Below the pieces are notes generated by a model, which was given only the letters and a program-made list of their open reading frames with translations, was not told the DNA's origin and did no database searches. The position numbers and the translations under genes are program-made. From Candidatus Saccharimonadota bacterium (lineage in GTDB: Bacteria > Patescibacteriota > Saccharimonadia > Saccharimonadales > Saccharimonadaceae), in assembly GCA_017432025.1 (NCBI GenBank), contig JAFRJX010000006.1:62001-126000 (forward strand): a stretch of DNA of 64,000 nucleotides, read 5' to 3'. Positions within the stretch are counted from its first letter, which is position 1. Each line of letters begins with the position of its first letter. This document shows positions 7,517-16,540 of this stretch, piece by piece.

Positions 7517-8830
7517 GTGAAAACCAAAGTAAGAACAGAGCTGAAAGCATTTAGACACGCCATAGTGGTATCTGTATCCGTGGTTTTTCTTGGTCTCGTT
7601 ATAGCTAAGGGGGCATATGCCGCTAATCCTGCGGCAGTGGTAGACAATTTGTCTGTTACAGTGGAATCTAATTGCGGTATTACTCATAGTGGTAGTGGAA
7701 CTTATACTAAAACTATTAATCCAGGATCATCAAGTACGATAACGGCAAATACTATAACCGCAGTCTGTAATGATGATGGCGGTTATGCCATCTATGCCAT
7801 TGGGTATTCTGGTGATTCATTTGAAGAGAATAATACTGACTTAATTAGTAATAATAATTCAGACTGGAATATTAAGACAGACGGTTCTTACCAAGGTTCA
7901 TTTTGGAAGATGAAATTCTCTGCAACTGGTGATGCGACTGTAACAAGTCCATACACTACTTACCAACAAATCCCAAGTAGTTATGCCAAGGTTGCATCTT
8001 ACAATGAATACACTACTGGGGGTGTTATTACTCCAACCTATCAAATTTCTCTTGGCCAAGGCCAGCCTGCTGGTACCTATGAAGGTAAAGTACAATATGT
8101 GCTCGTTAATGCAACTAGTGCGGACGCTTCTGATATTCCAATTACTACTATGCAGAATCTTTCAGCCGCAGCTTGCACTTCAACTCCATCCCAGGTTCGT
8201 GATAATCGTGATAATCATGTTTATACAGTACAGCGACTCCTGGACGGTAAATGTTGGATGATGGAGAACCTGGATCTTGGACGTACTGCCCTCACTACGG
8301 ATCTCACAACCTCCAACACTAACCTTGCTACTACCGTAGCTGCTACTACCTTTAATAGTTGGAAAAAAACAACTGGCTCCGCCACCTATGATGCTGGTGA
8401 ATTTATTGTCGTTTCCGGTGCAGACCCCACCAACGGCACCGCCTATGGCACACTCTATAACTATTACGCTGCTTCTGCTGGAACTATCTCGGGAAACAAC
8501 AGCAGTGGTGATGCTCAGTATGATATTTGCCCAGCCGGATGGCGTCTTCCAGTTGGTGGAAGTTCTGGCGAATTTCAAGCCCTCGGTATTCAGTACAATA
8601 ATATAAGAGCTTCAATAGTAAATTCTGGAGCTGCTTTCGCTGTCGCTGGCTACTTCTACGATGCTGCCCTATCAAGCAAAGGATCAATCGGCTACTACTG
8701 GTCTTCTACTAGGTTTGCTTCCACGTCTGTGTACTCGGCAAGCGTATCGTTTTATGGCAGCGGTAGCCTCAGTTCGGCCTTGACAAGTTACAGGAATTAT
8801 GGGTACTCTCTGCGGTGTGTATTGAAATAA
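7517..8830 (+). CDS. Secreted single-module FISUMP protein
   Basis: 437 aa, starting at a GTG preceded by a GGAGAGGGG site. Signal peptide to about residue 35 (LGLVIAKGAYA). Residues about 36-205 are a beta domain also found in the 29669 protein (CGITHSGSG, YAIYAIGYSGDS, GTYEGKVQY). One FISUMP domain, subtype I, covers 8150-8827: CTSTPSQVRDNRDNHVYTVQ, CWMMENLDLGRT, YGTLYNYYAASAG, YDICPAGWRLP, YYWSSTR, and a final RCVLK. FISUMP domains are a beta-rich family of unknown fold partners, common in surface proteins. No sorting signal is present, so attachment is unclear. It is the shortest member of the local family and perhaps the basic unit. Confidence 0.88.
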   Translation: MKTKVRTELKAFRHAIVVSVSVVFLGLVIAKGAYAANPAAVVDNLSVTVESNCGITHSGSGTYTKTINPGSSSTITANTITAVCNDDGGYAIYAIGYSGDSFEENNTDLISNNNSDWNIKTDGSYQGSFWKMKFSATGDATVTSPYTTYQQIPSSYAKVASYNEYTTGGVITPTYQISLGQGQPAGTYEGKVQYVLVNATSADASDIPITTMQNLSAAACTSTPSQVRDNRDNHVYTVQRLLDGKCWMMENLDLGRTALTTDLTTSNTNLATTVAATTFNSWKKTTGSATYDAGEFIVVSGADPTNGTAYGTLYNYYAASAGTISGNNSSGDAQYDICPAGWRLPVGGSSGEFQALGIQYNNIRASIVNSGAAFAVAGYFYDAALSSKGSIGYYWSSTRFASTSVYSASVSFYGSGSLSSALTSYRNYGYSLRCVLK

Positions 8831-8893
8831 CAGTTAGCTAGCCACATTAAATCATTGGCGATAATGGACGAATCAAAAAGGAATTGATTTTTG

Positions 8894-8902
8894 TGTTACA
8901 AT
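8894..8902 (+). promoter_or_regulatory. Extended -10, leaderless start of trpS
   Basis: TGT-TACAAT, hexamer 8897-8902, 6 bases before the ATG at 8909. This decides the start over in-frame codons upstream. Confidence 0.65.
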
Positions 8903-8908
8903 ATAGAT

Positions 8909-9919
8909 ATGAAGACGATTTTAACTGGAATTAGATCAAACTCAGTGCTGACGCTCGGGAATTATCTTGGGGCTCTCCTCCCGATGGTACGTCTAGCAAA
9001 CGAGCATTCAAAAGATTCAAATGTAAATATTTTCGTACCGGATCTCCACTCGATTATTTCCGAAGTGGATGGTGATCTCCGCGAGAATACGATTCGCACG
9101 CTGAAGTATTATTTAGCAGCGGGGCTTGAGATCAATGAAAATATTCACATTTATCGTCAAAGCTATGTGCCGGCGCATTCTGAGCTTTGTTGGATTCTTG
9201 ATTGTGTGGCGACGATGGGCGAAACTTCCCGCATGATTCAGTTTAAAGAGAAGTCAAAAGGCCAGGAATCTTGCAACGTCGGGATTTTTAATTATCCGAT
9301 TTTGATGGCGGCGGATATTCTACTTTATGATGCAGAATACATTCCACTGGGCGAAGATCAATTCCAACACATCGAACTTGCTCGTAATATTGCGATTCGT
9401 TTTAATAATCGTTTTGGTGAAATCTTTACCGTTCCAGCGAAGACTGCCGACCAGGTAAAGTTTATGGAGGTTGATAATGCAATTCGAATTCGCGACCTCC
9501 TAAATCCAGAGAAGAAGATGAGTAAGTCGACAGTTGCGGAAGGCTCGAAGATTATGCTTGATGATGATCCGACAAAAGCCGCAAAAAAGATTATGTCTGC
9601 GACGACTGATTCGCTCGGTAAAGTGAAGTTTGATATGTTTAACCAACCGGGGATTTCGAACTTACTTCAAATTGAAGCACTAGTTACTAATACTCCGCTT
9701 CAGGATGTGATTGCGACTTGGAATGGTGAGACGCGTTATGGTGAATTGAAGGCTAAGGTTGCAGCGAGTGTTTCTGAAATGTTGACCGTATTCCAGAGCA
9801 GAATGGCTGGAATTTCGGATGGCTATGTTTACGATTTGCTGTCGGCTGGCGAGAAATATGCTAACGACGTTGCCAATAAGAAACTGTTAGAAGTGCAAAA
9901 AGCATATCATTTGAGGTAG
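8909..9919 (+). CDS. trpS: Tryptophan--tRNA ligase
   Basis: 336 aa, close to the standard bacterial length. It charges tRNA-Trp using ATP. It is a class I synthetase: the N-terminal TGIRSNSVLTLGNYLGAL carries the HIGH-like signature (GNYLG), VPDLHSI follows, the MAADILLY and GEDQFQHIELARNIA segments bind tryptophan/ATP, and KKMSKS is intact. The start ATG fits the family N-terminus and the leaderless promoter pattern. It is followed after 1 bp by the pseudouridine synthase gene, so trpS, the pseudouridine synthase and the clamp-loader-like gene look like one transcription unit. Confidence 0.97.
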   Translation: MKTILTGIRSNSVLTLGNYLGALLPMVRLANEHSKDSNVNIFVPDLHSIISEVDGDLRENTIRTLKYYLAAGLEINENIHIYRQSYVPAHSELCWILDCVATMGETSRMIQFKEKSKGQESCNVGIFNYPILMAADILLYDAEYIPLGEDQFQHIELARNIAIRFNNRFGEIFTVPAKTADQVKFMEVDNAIRIRDLLNPEKKMSKSTVAEGSKIMLDDDPTKAAKKIMSATTDSLGKVKFDMFNQPGISNLLQIEALVTNTPLQDVIATWNGETRYGELKAKVAASVSEMLTVFQSRMAGISDGYVYDLLSAGEKYANDVANKKLLEVQKAYHLR

Positions 9920-9920
9920 T

Positions 9921-10799
9921 ATGTTTATTACGGGGAAAAAGTTTAGTAAACCGGAAATGTCGCGGGTGATTAATGGCGACATCGAATTAAAAGGCGAAGA
10001 GGAAAAGGAAGAGAAGTTTCGCCTAGATCATTTGATGGTTGAAAAATACAAGAGCTATAACCGCTCATCGCTCCAGAAATTTATTGAAAGTGGTTTTGTG
10101 AGAGTGGATGGGGAATTAGCGAAGAAACCAAACCAGAAGTTTACGAGAGATGTGAAGATTGAACTGGATGTGCCAAATGATTTAAAGAATTCTGATTTGA
10201 AACCGAAGGTTTTGTATGAAGATGATGATGTAATCGTATTGGATAAGCCAGCGGGGCTACTTAGCATGGCAAAAGGTGAGTATTGCCCAGAAGTGACACT
10301 CGAGAATTATGGTTTATTAGTGCATCGATTGGATCGCGACACTTCTGGCGTAGTGATTCTCGCGAAGAATCCGGAAGTACAATCATTCCTTCGCCGTCAG
10401 TTTCAGGATCGCACCACGCATAAGACTTATTATGCAATTATCGAAGGTCGTCCAAAACTCGATAAAGCCAAGATTGACTTGCCGATTGCGCGCGATTTGA
10501 AGCGCCCAACGACCTTCCGAGTGGACGCAAATGGCAAATCATCCGAAACAGATTATGAAGTAATTAAAACAGATGATAAGCATTCATTGGTTGAGCTAAA
10601 ACCAAAGACTGGTCGCACACATCAACTCAGAGTGCATATGAAATATATCGGGCATCCGATTGTGGGCGATGAAGTATATGGTGATGAAAAAGCGAAACGG
10701 CTGTTTCTTCATGCTGGCAAACTAGAAATTACGCTTCCGGGTGGCAAGCGTACGACTTTTGAGTCTAAAACGCCAAAGGAATTCATGGATGTTTTTTAA
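9921..10799 (+). CDS. RluA/RluD-family 23S rRNA (or tRNA) pseudouridine synthase
   Basis: 292 aa. It converts uridine to pseudouridine in structured RNA. After a charged N-terminal extension (1-33), an S4 RNA-binding domain covers about 34-85 (LDHLMVEKY, SLQKFIESGFVRVDG). The catalytic domain starts with VLYEDDDVIVLDKPAGL and has HRLDRDTSG with catalytic Asp138, KTYYAIIEGRP, TGRTHQLRVHMKYIGHPIVGD and RLFLHA. Which uridine it targets cannot be read from sequence. Its end overlaps the next gene by 11 bp. Confidence 0.93.
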   Translation: MFITGKKFSKPEMSRVINGDIELKGEEEKEEKFRLDHLMVEKYKSYNRSSLQKFIESGFVRVDGELAKKPNQKFTRDVKIELDVPNDLKNSDLKPKVLYEDDDVIVLDKPAGLLSMAKGEYCPEVTLENYGLLVHRLDRDTSGVVILAKNPEVQSFLRRQFQDRTTHKTYYAIIEGRPKLDKAKIDLPIARDLKRPTTFRVDANGKSSETDYEVIKTDDKHSLVELKPKTGRTHQLRVHMKYIGHPIVGDEVYGDEKAKRLFLHAGKLEITLPGGKRTTFESKTPKEFMDVF

Positions 10800-11451
10800 T
10801 TCAGTAGATGAAATTCGACCAATTGCTTCGCGGGTTGGGTGCTCGATTTTTGTGTTACCAAAAAACACCAAGTTCGAGATAAAAAATGCCATTATTTTGA
10901 CGCCAGAAACTAAGTCAGTTATTACGATTGAACAGGTACAGGACATGTTGAAACTACTCGGTACAAAACAAAAATCGGATCGCTATATTATAATTTGCCC
11001 AGCGGAACTTTTAGGTCTTGAGGCGGCAAATGCTTTGCTCAAGAATCTGGAAGAACCAAAAGATAATATTCATTTTGTGTTAATAACGGATGTACCTTCG
11101 AAACTTTTACCGACTATTCTCAGCCGTGCTTCGGTCTATTTTTTAAAAACGAAACCGGCGATTGAAAGCGGAATTGAAGCAGATGAAAAGATTAAGGATT
11201 TGGCTAAGAGATTAATGGTGGCAAAACCAGCAGAACTCCCGGCGCTTGCGGATGAGATTACAAAATCGAAGGAAAATGTGAAGGCAAAGACTTTGGAGAT
11301 TGTCGGTACGGCAATTGAAATGCTTTACAAATCTTATTTCATTACAAATAAGGAAGTTTTTATCAAGAAAATCCCGAATTTTTTGACGCTTTATGAAAGT
11401 ATCGAGCGGAACGGACACATTAAAACGCATATTGTGGCCGATTTGCTATGA
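10789..11451 (+). CDS. DNA polymerase III delta'-like protein lacking the ATP-binding segment
   Basis: 220 aa. The match to clamp-loader delta' (HolB) is clear in TIEQVQDMLKLL, YIIICPAELLGLEAANALLKNLEEPKDNIHFVLITD and PTILSRASVYFL, the ATPase core after the P-loop. The region that normally holds the P-loop and zinc-binding cysteines is missing, because the protein begins only about 50 residues before the sensor-1-like part. The C-terminal portion is helical (delta-like collar) but short. Since delta' does not need ATP hydrolysis in E. coli, a P-loop-free form could still work as a clamp-loader scaffold; that is inference. The start ATG lies inside the previous gene's end. Confidence 0.75.
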   Translation: MFFNSVDEIRPIASRVGCSIFVLPKNTKFEIKNAIILTPETKSVITIEQVQDMLKLLGTKQKSDRYIIICPAELLGLEAANALLKNLEEPKDNIHFVLITDVPSKLLPTILSRASVYFLKTKPAIESGIEADEKIKDLAKRLMVAKPAELPALADEITKSKENVKAKTLEIVGTAIEMLYKSYFITNKEVFIKKIPNFLTLYESIERNGHIKTHIVADLL

Positions 11452-11462
11452 TTTTTAAATCA

Positions 11463-11471
11463 TGCTAAAAT
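11463..11471 (+). promoter_or_regulatory. Extended -10, leaderless start of the TPR gene
   Basis: TGC-TAAAAT, hexamer 11466-11471, 6 bases before the ATG at 11478. It overlaps the region just past the previous stop codon. Confidence 0.6.
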
Positions 11472-11477
11472 TGAACC

Positions 11478-12248
11478 ATGATTGCAATTTTTGCTATTCT
11501 TATTTTCGTGGTTTATCTTTCTTTCTTTTTCCCAGTTGAAGAAAAGGTCAAAGAGAAGGAGGAGCGTTCGCCGAAATATACAGCCCAGATGCGAAAGCTG
11601 TGGCAGGTGGCTCAGACTTCGATGAAAGAACGCAAGCCATTTCGCGCCGAAAAAGCTTTACTCACGATTCTAAAATTTGACGAGAAGAACGCGGCAGCTT
11701 ATAACCGTCTCGGAATTCTTTATGCAAAGGATCAAAAATACGATGAAGCCGTGGAATGTTTTGAAATTGCGCAATCGCTCGATAATAATCCAGCTTCGAT
11801 TCATAATGCTGGTCTCATTTATCTTGAAACTGGAGAATACGAGAAGGCAGAAATGGCTTTTCTTCAGGCAATTCAGGTAGAAGGTGATGTACCATCTCGC
11901 TATATGGCGCTTGCAAAAGCGGAAGAGAAGATGGGTAACATGAAGAAGGCAGTCGAGGCGCTTGAAAATGCCTATGAGCTCGATCCAAATGTAGCAACAT
12001 TACGTCAAATTCTAGCGATTTATGAGACAACTGGCGATACGGAAGCTGCAATGGCGGTGACGGCGAGGATTGAAGAACAAATCGTGAAAGATAACGAAGC
12101 TAAGAAAAAACACGCCACTAAATCGGCAACTGAAGCTAGGAAAAAACTCCCGATTCGCAAGGTTACCAAAGCCGTTGCAAAAGCACCGAGTAAAGTAGTG
12201 GACACTACGAAATCGGCTGCGAAGAGCATCAAGCGCAAACGAATTTAG
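11478..12248 (+). CDS. Membrane-anchored TPR protein with basic C-terminal tail
   Basis: 256 aa. An N-terminal membrane segment (residues 2-16) is followed by tetratricopeptide repeats between about 60 and 185 (NAAAYNRLGILYAKDQKYDEA, a PASIHNAGLIYLETGEYEKA unit and two more). TPRs bind other proteins. The last 60 residues are rich in Lys, Ala and Thr (KKHATKSATEARKK, KAVAKAPSKV, AAKSIKRKRI), resembling the basic tail of the protein at 38907-39734. I predict the TPR and tail to be cytoplasmic or exported depending on topology, which is not resolved. Partner unknown. Confidence 0.82.
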   Translation: MIAIFAILIFVVYLSFFFPVEEKVKEKEERSPKYTAQMRKLWQVAQTSMKERKPFRAEKALLTILKFDEKNAAAYNRLGILYAKDQKYDEAVECFEIAQSLDNNPASIHNAGLIYLETGEYEKAEMAFLQAIQVEGDVPSRYMALAKAEEKMGNMKKAVEALENAYELDPNVATLRQILAIYETTGDTEAAMAVTARIEEQIVKDNEAKKKHATKSATEARKKLPIRKVTKAVAKAPSKVVDTTKSAAKSIKRKRI

Positions 12249-12277
12249 TTGATTTTTGAGAGTAATTAATGTATAAT
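12249..12277 (+). promoter_or_regulatory. Promoter of tRNA-Tyr
   Basis: TTGATT (12249-12254), 17-bp spacer, TATAAT (12272-12277). The -35 starts directly after the preceding stop codon. Confidence 0.65.
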
Positions 12278-12307
12278 GAGGTTACTGCTTTTTGCAGTGT
12301 AATTTGT

Positions 12308-12392
12308 GCTGGAATCGTCTAGTGGCAATGACAAGAGACTGTAAATCTCTCGCCTTCGGGCTTCGTAGGTTCGAGTCCTACTTCCAGCACCA
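12308..12392 (+). tRNA. tRNA-Tyr (anticodon GTA)
   Basis: 85 nt with the long variable arm of a class II tRNA (CGCCTTCGGGCTTCG region). Acceptor GCTGGAA/TTCCAGC, anticodon stem AGAGA/TCTCT and loop CTGTAAA, discriminator A, CCA encoded. Confidence 0.94.
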
Positions 12393-12441
12393 TTTTTGTG
12401 CACGTAATTCTTTAAAAAGTTTATGTTTTATATTTAATTTA

Positions 12442-12450
12442 TGCTAATAT
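12442..12450 (+). promoter_or_regulatory. Extended -10 close to the start at 12459
   Basis: TGC-TAATAT with the hexamer at 12445-12450, 8 bases before the ATG at 12459. It is a weaker member of the leaderless or near-leaderless set. Confidence 0.4.
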
Positions 12451-12458
12451 TTAATTAT

Positions 12459-12881
12459 ATGGATTACGATGGGAGACAACCAAAAATCCTTGTTGGTTTT
12501 CTGATAATTTTCGTGTTTGTGATTTTTGGGCTCGTTGCTGGAATTGTTGTTATTTGGTTGAATAGAAACAATGGGGCTGAAGTATCTGATGAGCCGTCGG
12601 AGGTCGAGATGATCATTTCTAAATATCAGGAAATAATTGATAAATCTACGGACGATGGCTCCAAAATGAATGCCTATATTGATAGGGCTTTTGATTTGAA
12701 AAAGTATTCGTTAAATTCTGGTGAAGATTTATGCGATCAGATTTCCAAAGATGTTGATGCTGCAAAAAACTTAGATACGAATAACGACACAGCTGCGATC
12801 CGGAAAAGTATTCTTGCTTTTTGTAAAGCGGACAAGCACACTATCAAGGTTCATGCTGAATTGGAGGCTGACAATGAGTAA
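12459..12881 (+). CDS. Small single-pass membrane protein, unknown
   Basis: 140 aa. A strong membrane helix covers residues 10-35 (ILVGFLIIFVFVIFGLVAG), and the rest is acidic and mainly helical (EVEMIISKYQEIIDKS, EDLCDQISKDVDAAKN). The ATG at 12459 is chosen because an upstream in-frame ATG at 12441 lies within the -10 region. Its last 8 bases overlap the start of the large secreted-protein gene, so the two are probably cotranscribed and may act together. No family recognised. Confidence 0.65.
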   Translation: MDYDGRQPKILVGFLIIFVFVIFGLVAGIVVIWLNRNNGAEVSDEPSEVEMIISKYQEIIDKSTDDGSKMNAYIDRAFDLKKYSLNSGEDLCDQISKDVDAAKNLDTNNDTAAIRKSILAFCKADKHTIKVHAELEADNE

Positions 12882-15800
12882 AAGATTTTTGAAAGTTTTC
12901 TTCCTTCCAGTTACGTTTGGTATTTCCTTATTCTTCAGCTTCGCCATTATTCATGAAAATGCATCTGCCTATTCGGTTTCTGTAGATGTTAACGTCGACA
13001 TCGACTGTCAAGAACGGACTAATTCGTATCACTGTACATCCGACTTGTACTCTGATCAATACTTATGGATGAATAATCCAAATTGGTGCGCGAATGCTCA
13101 GCTATGGGCGAGGCTTTCTTCGGAATTTCGTAGTGACAGTGGTGATTACTATCTTGGTTATCGTACGTGTTGGACTGATGCTATGCAGGATTGGACTCCG
13201 CACTATGGAATATACGGTTTCGATGTGAGTAAAAGTGATGTTAAGCGATGGGGTTATAACTATAGACGGGGAAGATATGAATATTGGGAATATGATATTT
13301 GTGTAGCAATTATTGCTTGGTGGAGCACTGGTGGCGAACCTGGTTGGGATAGTGATTGTAGTAGCTCCATCGTTCTTTCTGAGCTTGCCGCGAATGTATT
13401 GACGATTAAAGCGATTGATACAGATGGCAGATCTTTGTCGAGTATTATTCCTGATGTTACTGTTGAAGTAGAATACGGTGAGACTGCCTATGGGTGCATT
13501 GGCTCTGCAACTGGATATACGAAAAAGTACTGGGGAACTGGTACTTGGAGTGGCAGTTGGTGGAGCAATACGGAGTCGTGCTATAATGCGGGCGTCATTA
13601 ATGATGATACTACTATTTATGCTGTTTTTGAGCGCGACGAGTTTTCTGGCAGAGCTCGTGTATTTGAAGGTAACGGATTAACTGGATCTAATCGTTCTGA
13701 TACTGGTTTCATTGAATATGATAAAACGGTCAGTATAAACATGGATTGTAAGAATGAAGGATGTTATGCAACTTTTGACCTTGCTATGAAGCGAGAACGT
13801 GGCTCTGGGCTTGCATATTATACTGGTTATGCAACTCTAGATGGAACGAAGTACTATATTACGAATAGTCCAAGGAGCCCATTTAGCCCTTCAACTTCTG
13901 GAACGACACTAAGTATTTATAATTATTCTACTTACGCTTATCAGGACTATGCGAATGACCTCCTGAGGCCTGGCGAAACGTATTGCTATCAAGTTTCATT
14001 TTATCCATTTGGTGCTTACGCCAATAATAAAGTTTCGACGGCAGAAGCCTGCGCCCATGCTAATGAATCTACATTTCAGGGGAAGATTAACGTAACAGGT
14101 GGTGCGACAGGTGACACTGGCTGGAAGTCTGAAAGTGATTCGCAGAACAAGATTTTGACTTCTTGCACGTACGCTAGACCTTGTACGGTCAATTTTCAAC
14201 ACTATTTGAGACGGACGTCCGGTATTGGCAGTACTACTTATACGATTAGACGAACTTCAAATTATTCTGATGTACAGAACGCTACTTTGAAAAGCAATGT
14301 GACCGAATATTTCAATAACATTAATAATTATACTGCGGTTAAAGAGGCGGATGATAATAATATCACTCTAGTTCCTGGCCAGATGGTTTGTGAGTTATTA
14401 ACCTTTAATCCTACTAACAACGTGATTGACGTCAAGCCAAATGCCGAAATTAAATATTGTGCTATTGCTACAGGGAATGCTCAGCCATCCGATCCGATAG
14501 ATCCGGCGACAATAGGCGATGATGATCTTAGTAATGCATTCCTGGATATGCGAGTTAAGAATAATTCTGGTGCTGATAAGTATAAAAGCTATCAGAAGAT
14601 TGTTTATGCTAAACCGGGTGACATATTAACTTATCGTGGTACTTACAACCCGATTTTGCAATACAGCGCCTTTATTATTCCGGAAACCATGCAAATTGAT
14701 GGCGGCTCGTCTTCTACTAATACTTTTAGATACTATTTGCATAATTTCTTTAATACAAAAACATCTCCTCCGTGGAATAATGCCATTTCGATTAATTCTA
14801 ATGAAAACTTTTCTTTCTCAAAGAATTACGTTTATTCTGTTGGTAATACTATGAAAAGAAAAGAGACTAATGATTATACAGTCACGACATCAAAGGTTGG
14901 AAAGAAATTAGTTGAGACTGCTAGGACTAATCTTAATAACACAACTAAAACGACTCCTTCTCAGGTCACATTTACTGCGTCGGGCAGCAATATTAACGCG
15001 AACGTAATCACTTTAAGCAAGAACAGTTCAGCTGAGGCTAGGGTGCCTTATAATTTTGATACCGAAGTTGAAGTTATTGTCCCAGAGAATAAAAGAATCC
15101 TTTATTCTGGTGAGGATGATAAATTTAGTTACAAAATTGACGTCGTTAAGAGGACTAATCCTGAAACTACTAATGGGTCGGATAATGATTCGTATGCAAC
15201 TATTGTGCCTGAGTCAGTTTCTAAGCTTATAATTTATCGTCCGGGTTCTTCTGGTAGCGAAAAGACCGGTATTTCTAATTACGGTAGCTCTAAGGCTGAT
15301 GATCTTTGCCGTTATTATGGACTGGTTAATAATGGGGATACTTGTAAATATGGTAATGAGAGAACGCAGACCTTAAATGGCAATGGTAGCAAGGAAGGCA
15401 GTAGCAATGCTTTTGAAATGAATTATATCGTTCCTGATTTGACGGCCGGAACGAAGATTTGTGTTGCGATAGCAGTGTATCCAAGTAACAGTGGTGCTTA
15501 CACTAATTTCGATGACCCTGAAGGCAATCATAGATGGCGTATATCTGATTCCAAATGCTATGTTGTGGCAAAACGCCCTTCATTCCAAGTTTGGGGTGGC
15601 AGCTTATATTCGGGCGGTTCAATTACTACTTCAGCTGCGCATAAGAGGACACTAAGAAATCTGCCAGAATTTACGGGTACTTTTGTGTTTAGTTCTTGGG
15701 TGGAACAGAGTGTGGTTGCACAAGGTCGCGTGGTGGCATTGGCGTCCGGCGCTGCTGCCGGGCTTGCTTCTAATATTGCTGGTGGCGGGAGTTTAGAAAT

Positions 15801-16518
15801 TAATGTAGATTATTGTAAATACCGCGTACCGTTATCTTTAGCTAATTATGTGAGTAGTATTGCTGGTGCTATTTGCACGGGTGCACAAGTTACAGGATAT
15901 TCGGGTATATCAGCCTCGATTACCGCTAAGGAATCAATTATTGCGAGATTGCCGTTCGAGGATTCGAAGGTTTATGAGTATAACAATAATGCAACGATCG
16001 CATTAGACAATGGAACGCCTAAAAATATTGTGCGCTACAATGTTAGCAAGAACGCTACGATTAATTCAAGTACCGTCAGCCCTGGTAGAACTCATATTAT
16101 AAATGTTAGTGGCGATGTATATATAAATGGCGATATCATCTATCAATCTTTGGCGTTTACTTCCCTAGAGGAGATTCCTAAGCTTATTATTTATGGTCAG
16201 AATGTAAATATTGGTTGCCATGTTGAGAGGATTGATGCCATTATTATTGCAGTTAATAATCTAAACACCTGCGTGTCTAATGATATTAATAGTAAGGCTA
16301 ATTCTCATAAGCTGTTGGTTAATGGCGCAATTATGACAGATAATCTACTTCTAAATCGTACATATGGCGCTGCGACTGGTATTAATTCAAAGATTCCAGC
16401 AGAAACCGTTAACTATGATGTTTCTACTATTCTTTGGGGTAGAGCAAAGGTTGATCCTAACAATAAACATAGGAATCTAACTGCTGTTTATACTCACGAA
16501 TTGGCACCGAGATATTGA
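12874..16518 (+). CDS. Large secreted surface protein of the ELAPRY-ending type
   Basis: 1214 aa. The start ATG follows TTGGAGG and overlaps the previous stop. Signal peptide to about residue 32 (FFSFAIIHENASA). The N-terminal part is rich in Trp, Tyr and paired Cys (WWSTGGEPGWDSDC); a middle region has repeated beta domains with Cys pairs (CKNEGCYATFDLAMKRE near 310, CTYARPCTVNFQHYL near 450), each beginning with a TGFIEY or TGWKSE lead. The C-terminal 200 residues hold a parallel-beta-like block (GDVYINGDIIY, PKLIIYGQNVNIGC, AIIIAVNNLNTC, KLLVNGAIMTDNLLLNRTYG) and end in ELAPRY. I associate this ending with large Saccharibacteria surface proteins of unknown function. No wall-sorting motif. 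Confidence 0.8.
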   Translation: MSKRFLKVFFLPVTFGISLFFSFAIIHENASAYSVSVDVNVDIDCQERTNSYHCTSDLYSDQYLWMNNPNWCANAQLWARLSSEFRSDSGDYYLGYRTCWTDAMQDWTPHYGIYGFDVSKSDVKRWGYNYRRGRYEYWEYDICVAIIAWWSTGGEPGWDSDCSSSIVLSELAANVLTIKAIDTDGRSLSSIIPDVTVEVEYGETAYGCIGSATGYTKKYWGTGTWSGSWWSNTESCYNAGVINDDTTIYAVFERDEFSGRARVFEGNGLTGSNRSDTGFIEYDKTVSINMDCKNEGCYATFDLAMKRERGSGLAYYTGYATLDGTKYYITNSPRSPFSPSTSGTTLSIYNYSTYAYQDYANDLLRPGETYCYQVSFYPFGAYANNKVSTAEACAHANESTFQGKINVTGGATGDTGWKSESDSQNKILTSCTYARPCTVNFQHYLRRTSGIGSTTYTIRRTSNYSDVQNATLKSNVTEYFNNINNYTAVKEADDNNITLVPGQMVCELLTFNPTNNVIDVKPNAEIKYCAIATGNAQPSDPIDPATIGDDDLSNAFLDMRVKNNSGADKYKSYQKIVYAKPGDILTYRGTYNPILQYSAFIIPETMQIDGGSSSTNTFRYYLHNFFNTKTSPPWNNAISINSNENFSFSKNYVYSVGNTMKRKETNDYTVTTSKVGKKLVETARTNLNNTTKTTPSQVTFTASGSNINANVITLSKNSSAEARVPYNFDTEVEVIVPENKRILYSGEDDKFSYKIDVVKRTNPETTNGSDNDSYATIVPESVSKLIIYRPGSSGSEKTGISNYGSSKADDLCRYYGLVNNGDTCKYGNERTQTLNGNGSKEGSSNAFEMNYIVPDLTAGTKICVAIAVYPSNSGAYTNFDDPEGNHRWRISDSKCYVVAKRPSFQVWGGSLYSGGSITTSAAHKRTLRNLPEFTGTFVFSSWVEQSVVAQGRVVALASGAAAGLASNIAGGGSLEINVDYCKYRVPLSLANYVSSIAGAICTGAQVTGYSGISASITAKESIIARLPFEDSKVYEYNNNATIALDNGTPKNIVRYNVSKNATINSSTVSPGRTHIINVSGDVYINGDIIYQSLAFTSLEEIPKLIIYGQNVNIGCHVERIDAIIIAVNNLNTCVSNDINSKANSHKLLVNGAIMTDNLLLNRTYGAATGINSKIPAETVNYDVSTILWGRAKVDPNNKHRNLTAVYTHELAPRY

Positions 16519-16525
16519 TCCGGAA

Positions 16526-16534
16526 TGATATAAT
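16526..16534 (+). promoter_or_regulatory. Extended -10, leaderless start of the CDF gene
   Basis: TGA-TATAAT, hexamer 16529-16534, 6 bases before the ATG at 16541. Confidence 0.65.
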
Positions 16535-16540
16535 TATTCC

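Noticed and set aside
10741-10788. Frameshift between the pseudouridine synthase and the delta'-like gene
   Set aside because: The pseudouridine synthase ends at its normal length and the next gene has a suitable internal ATG; the overlap is ordinary for this genome.
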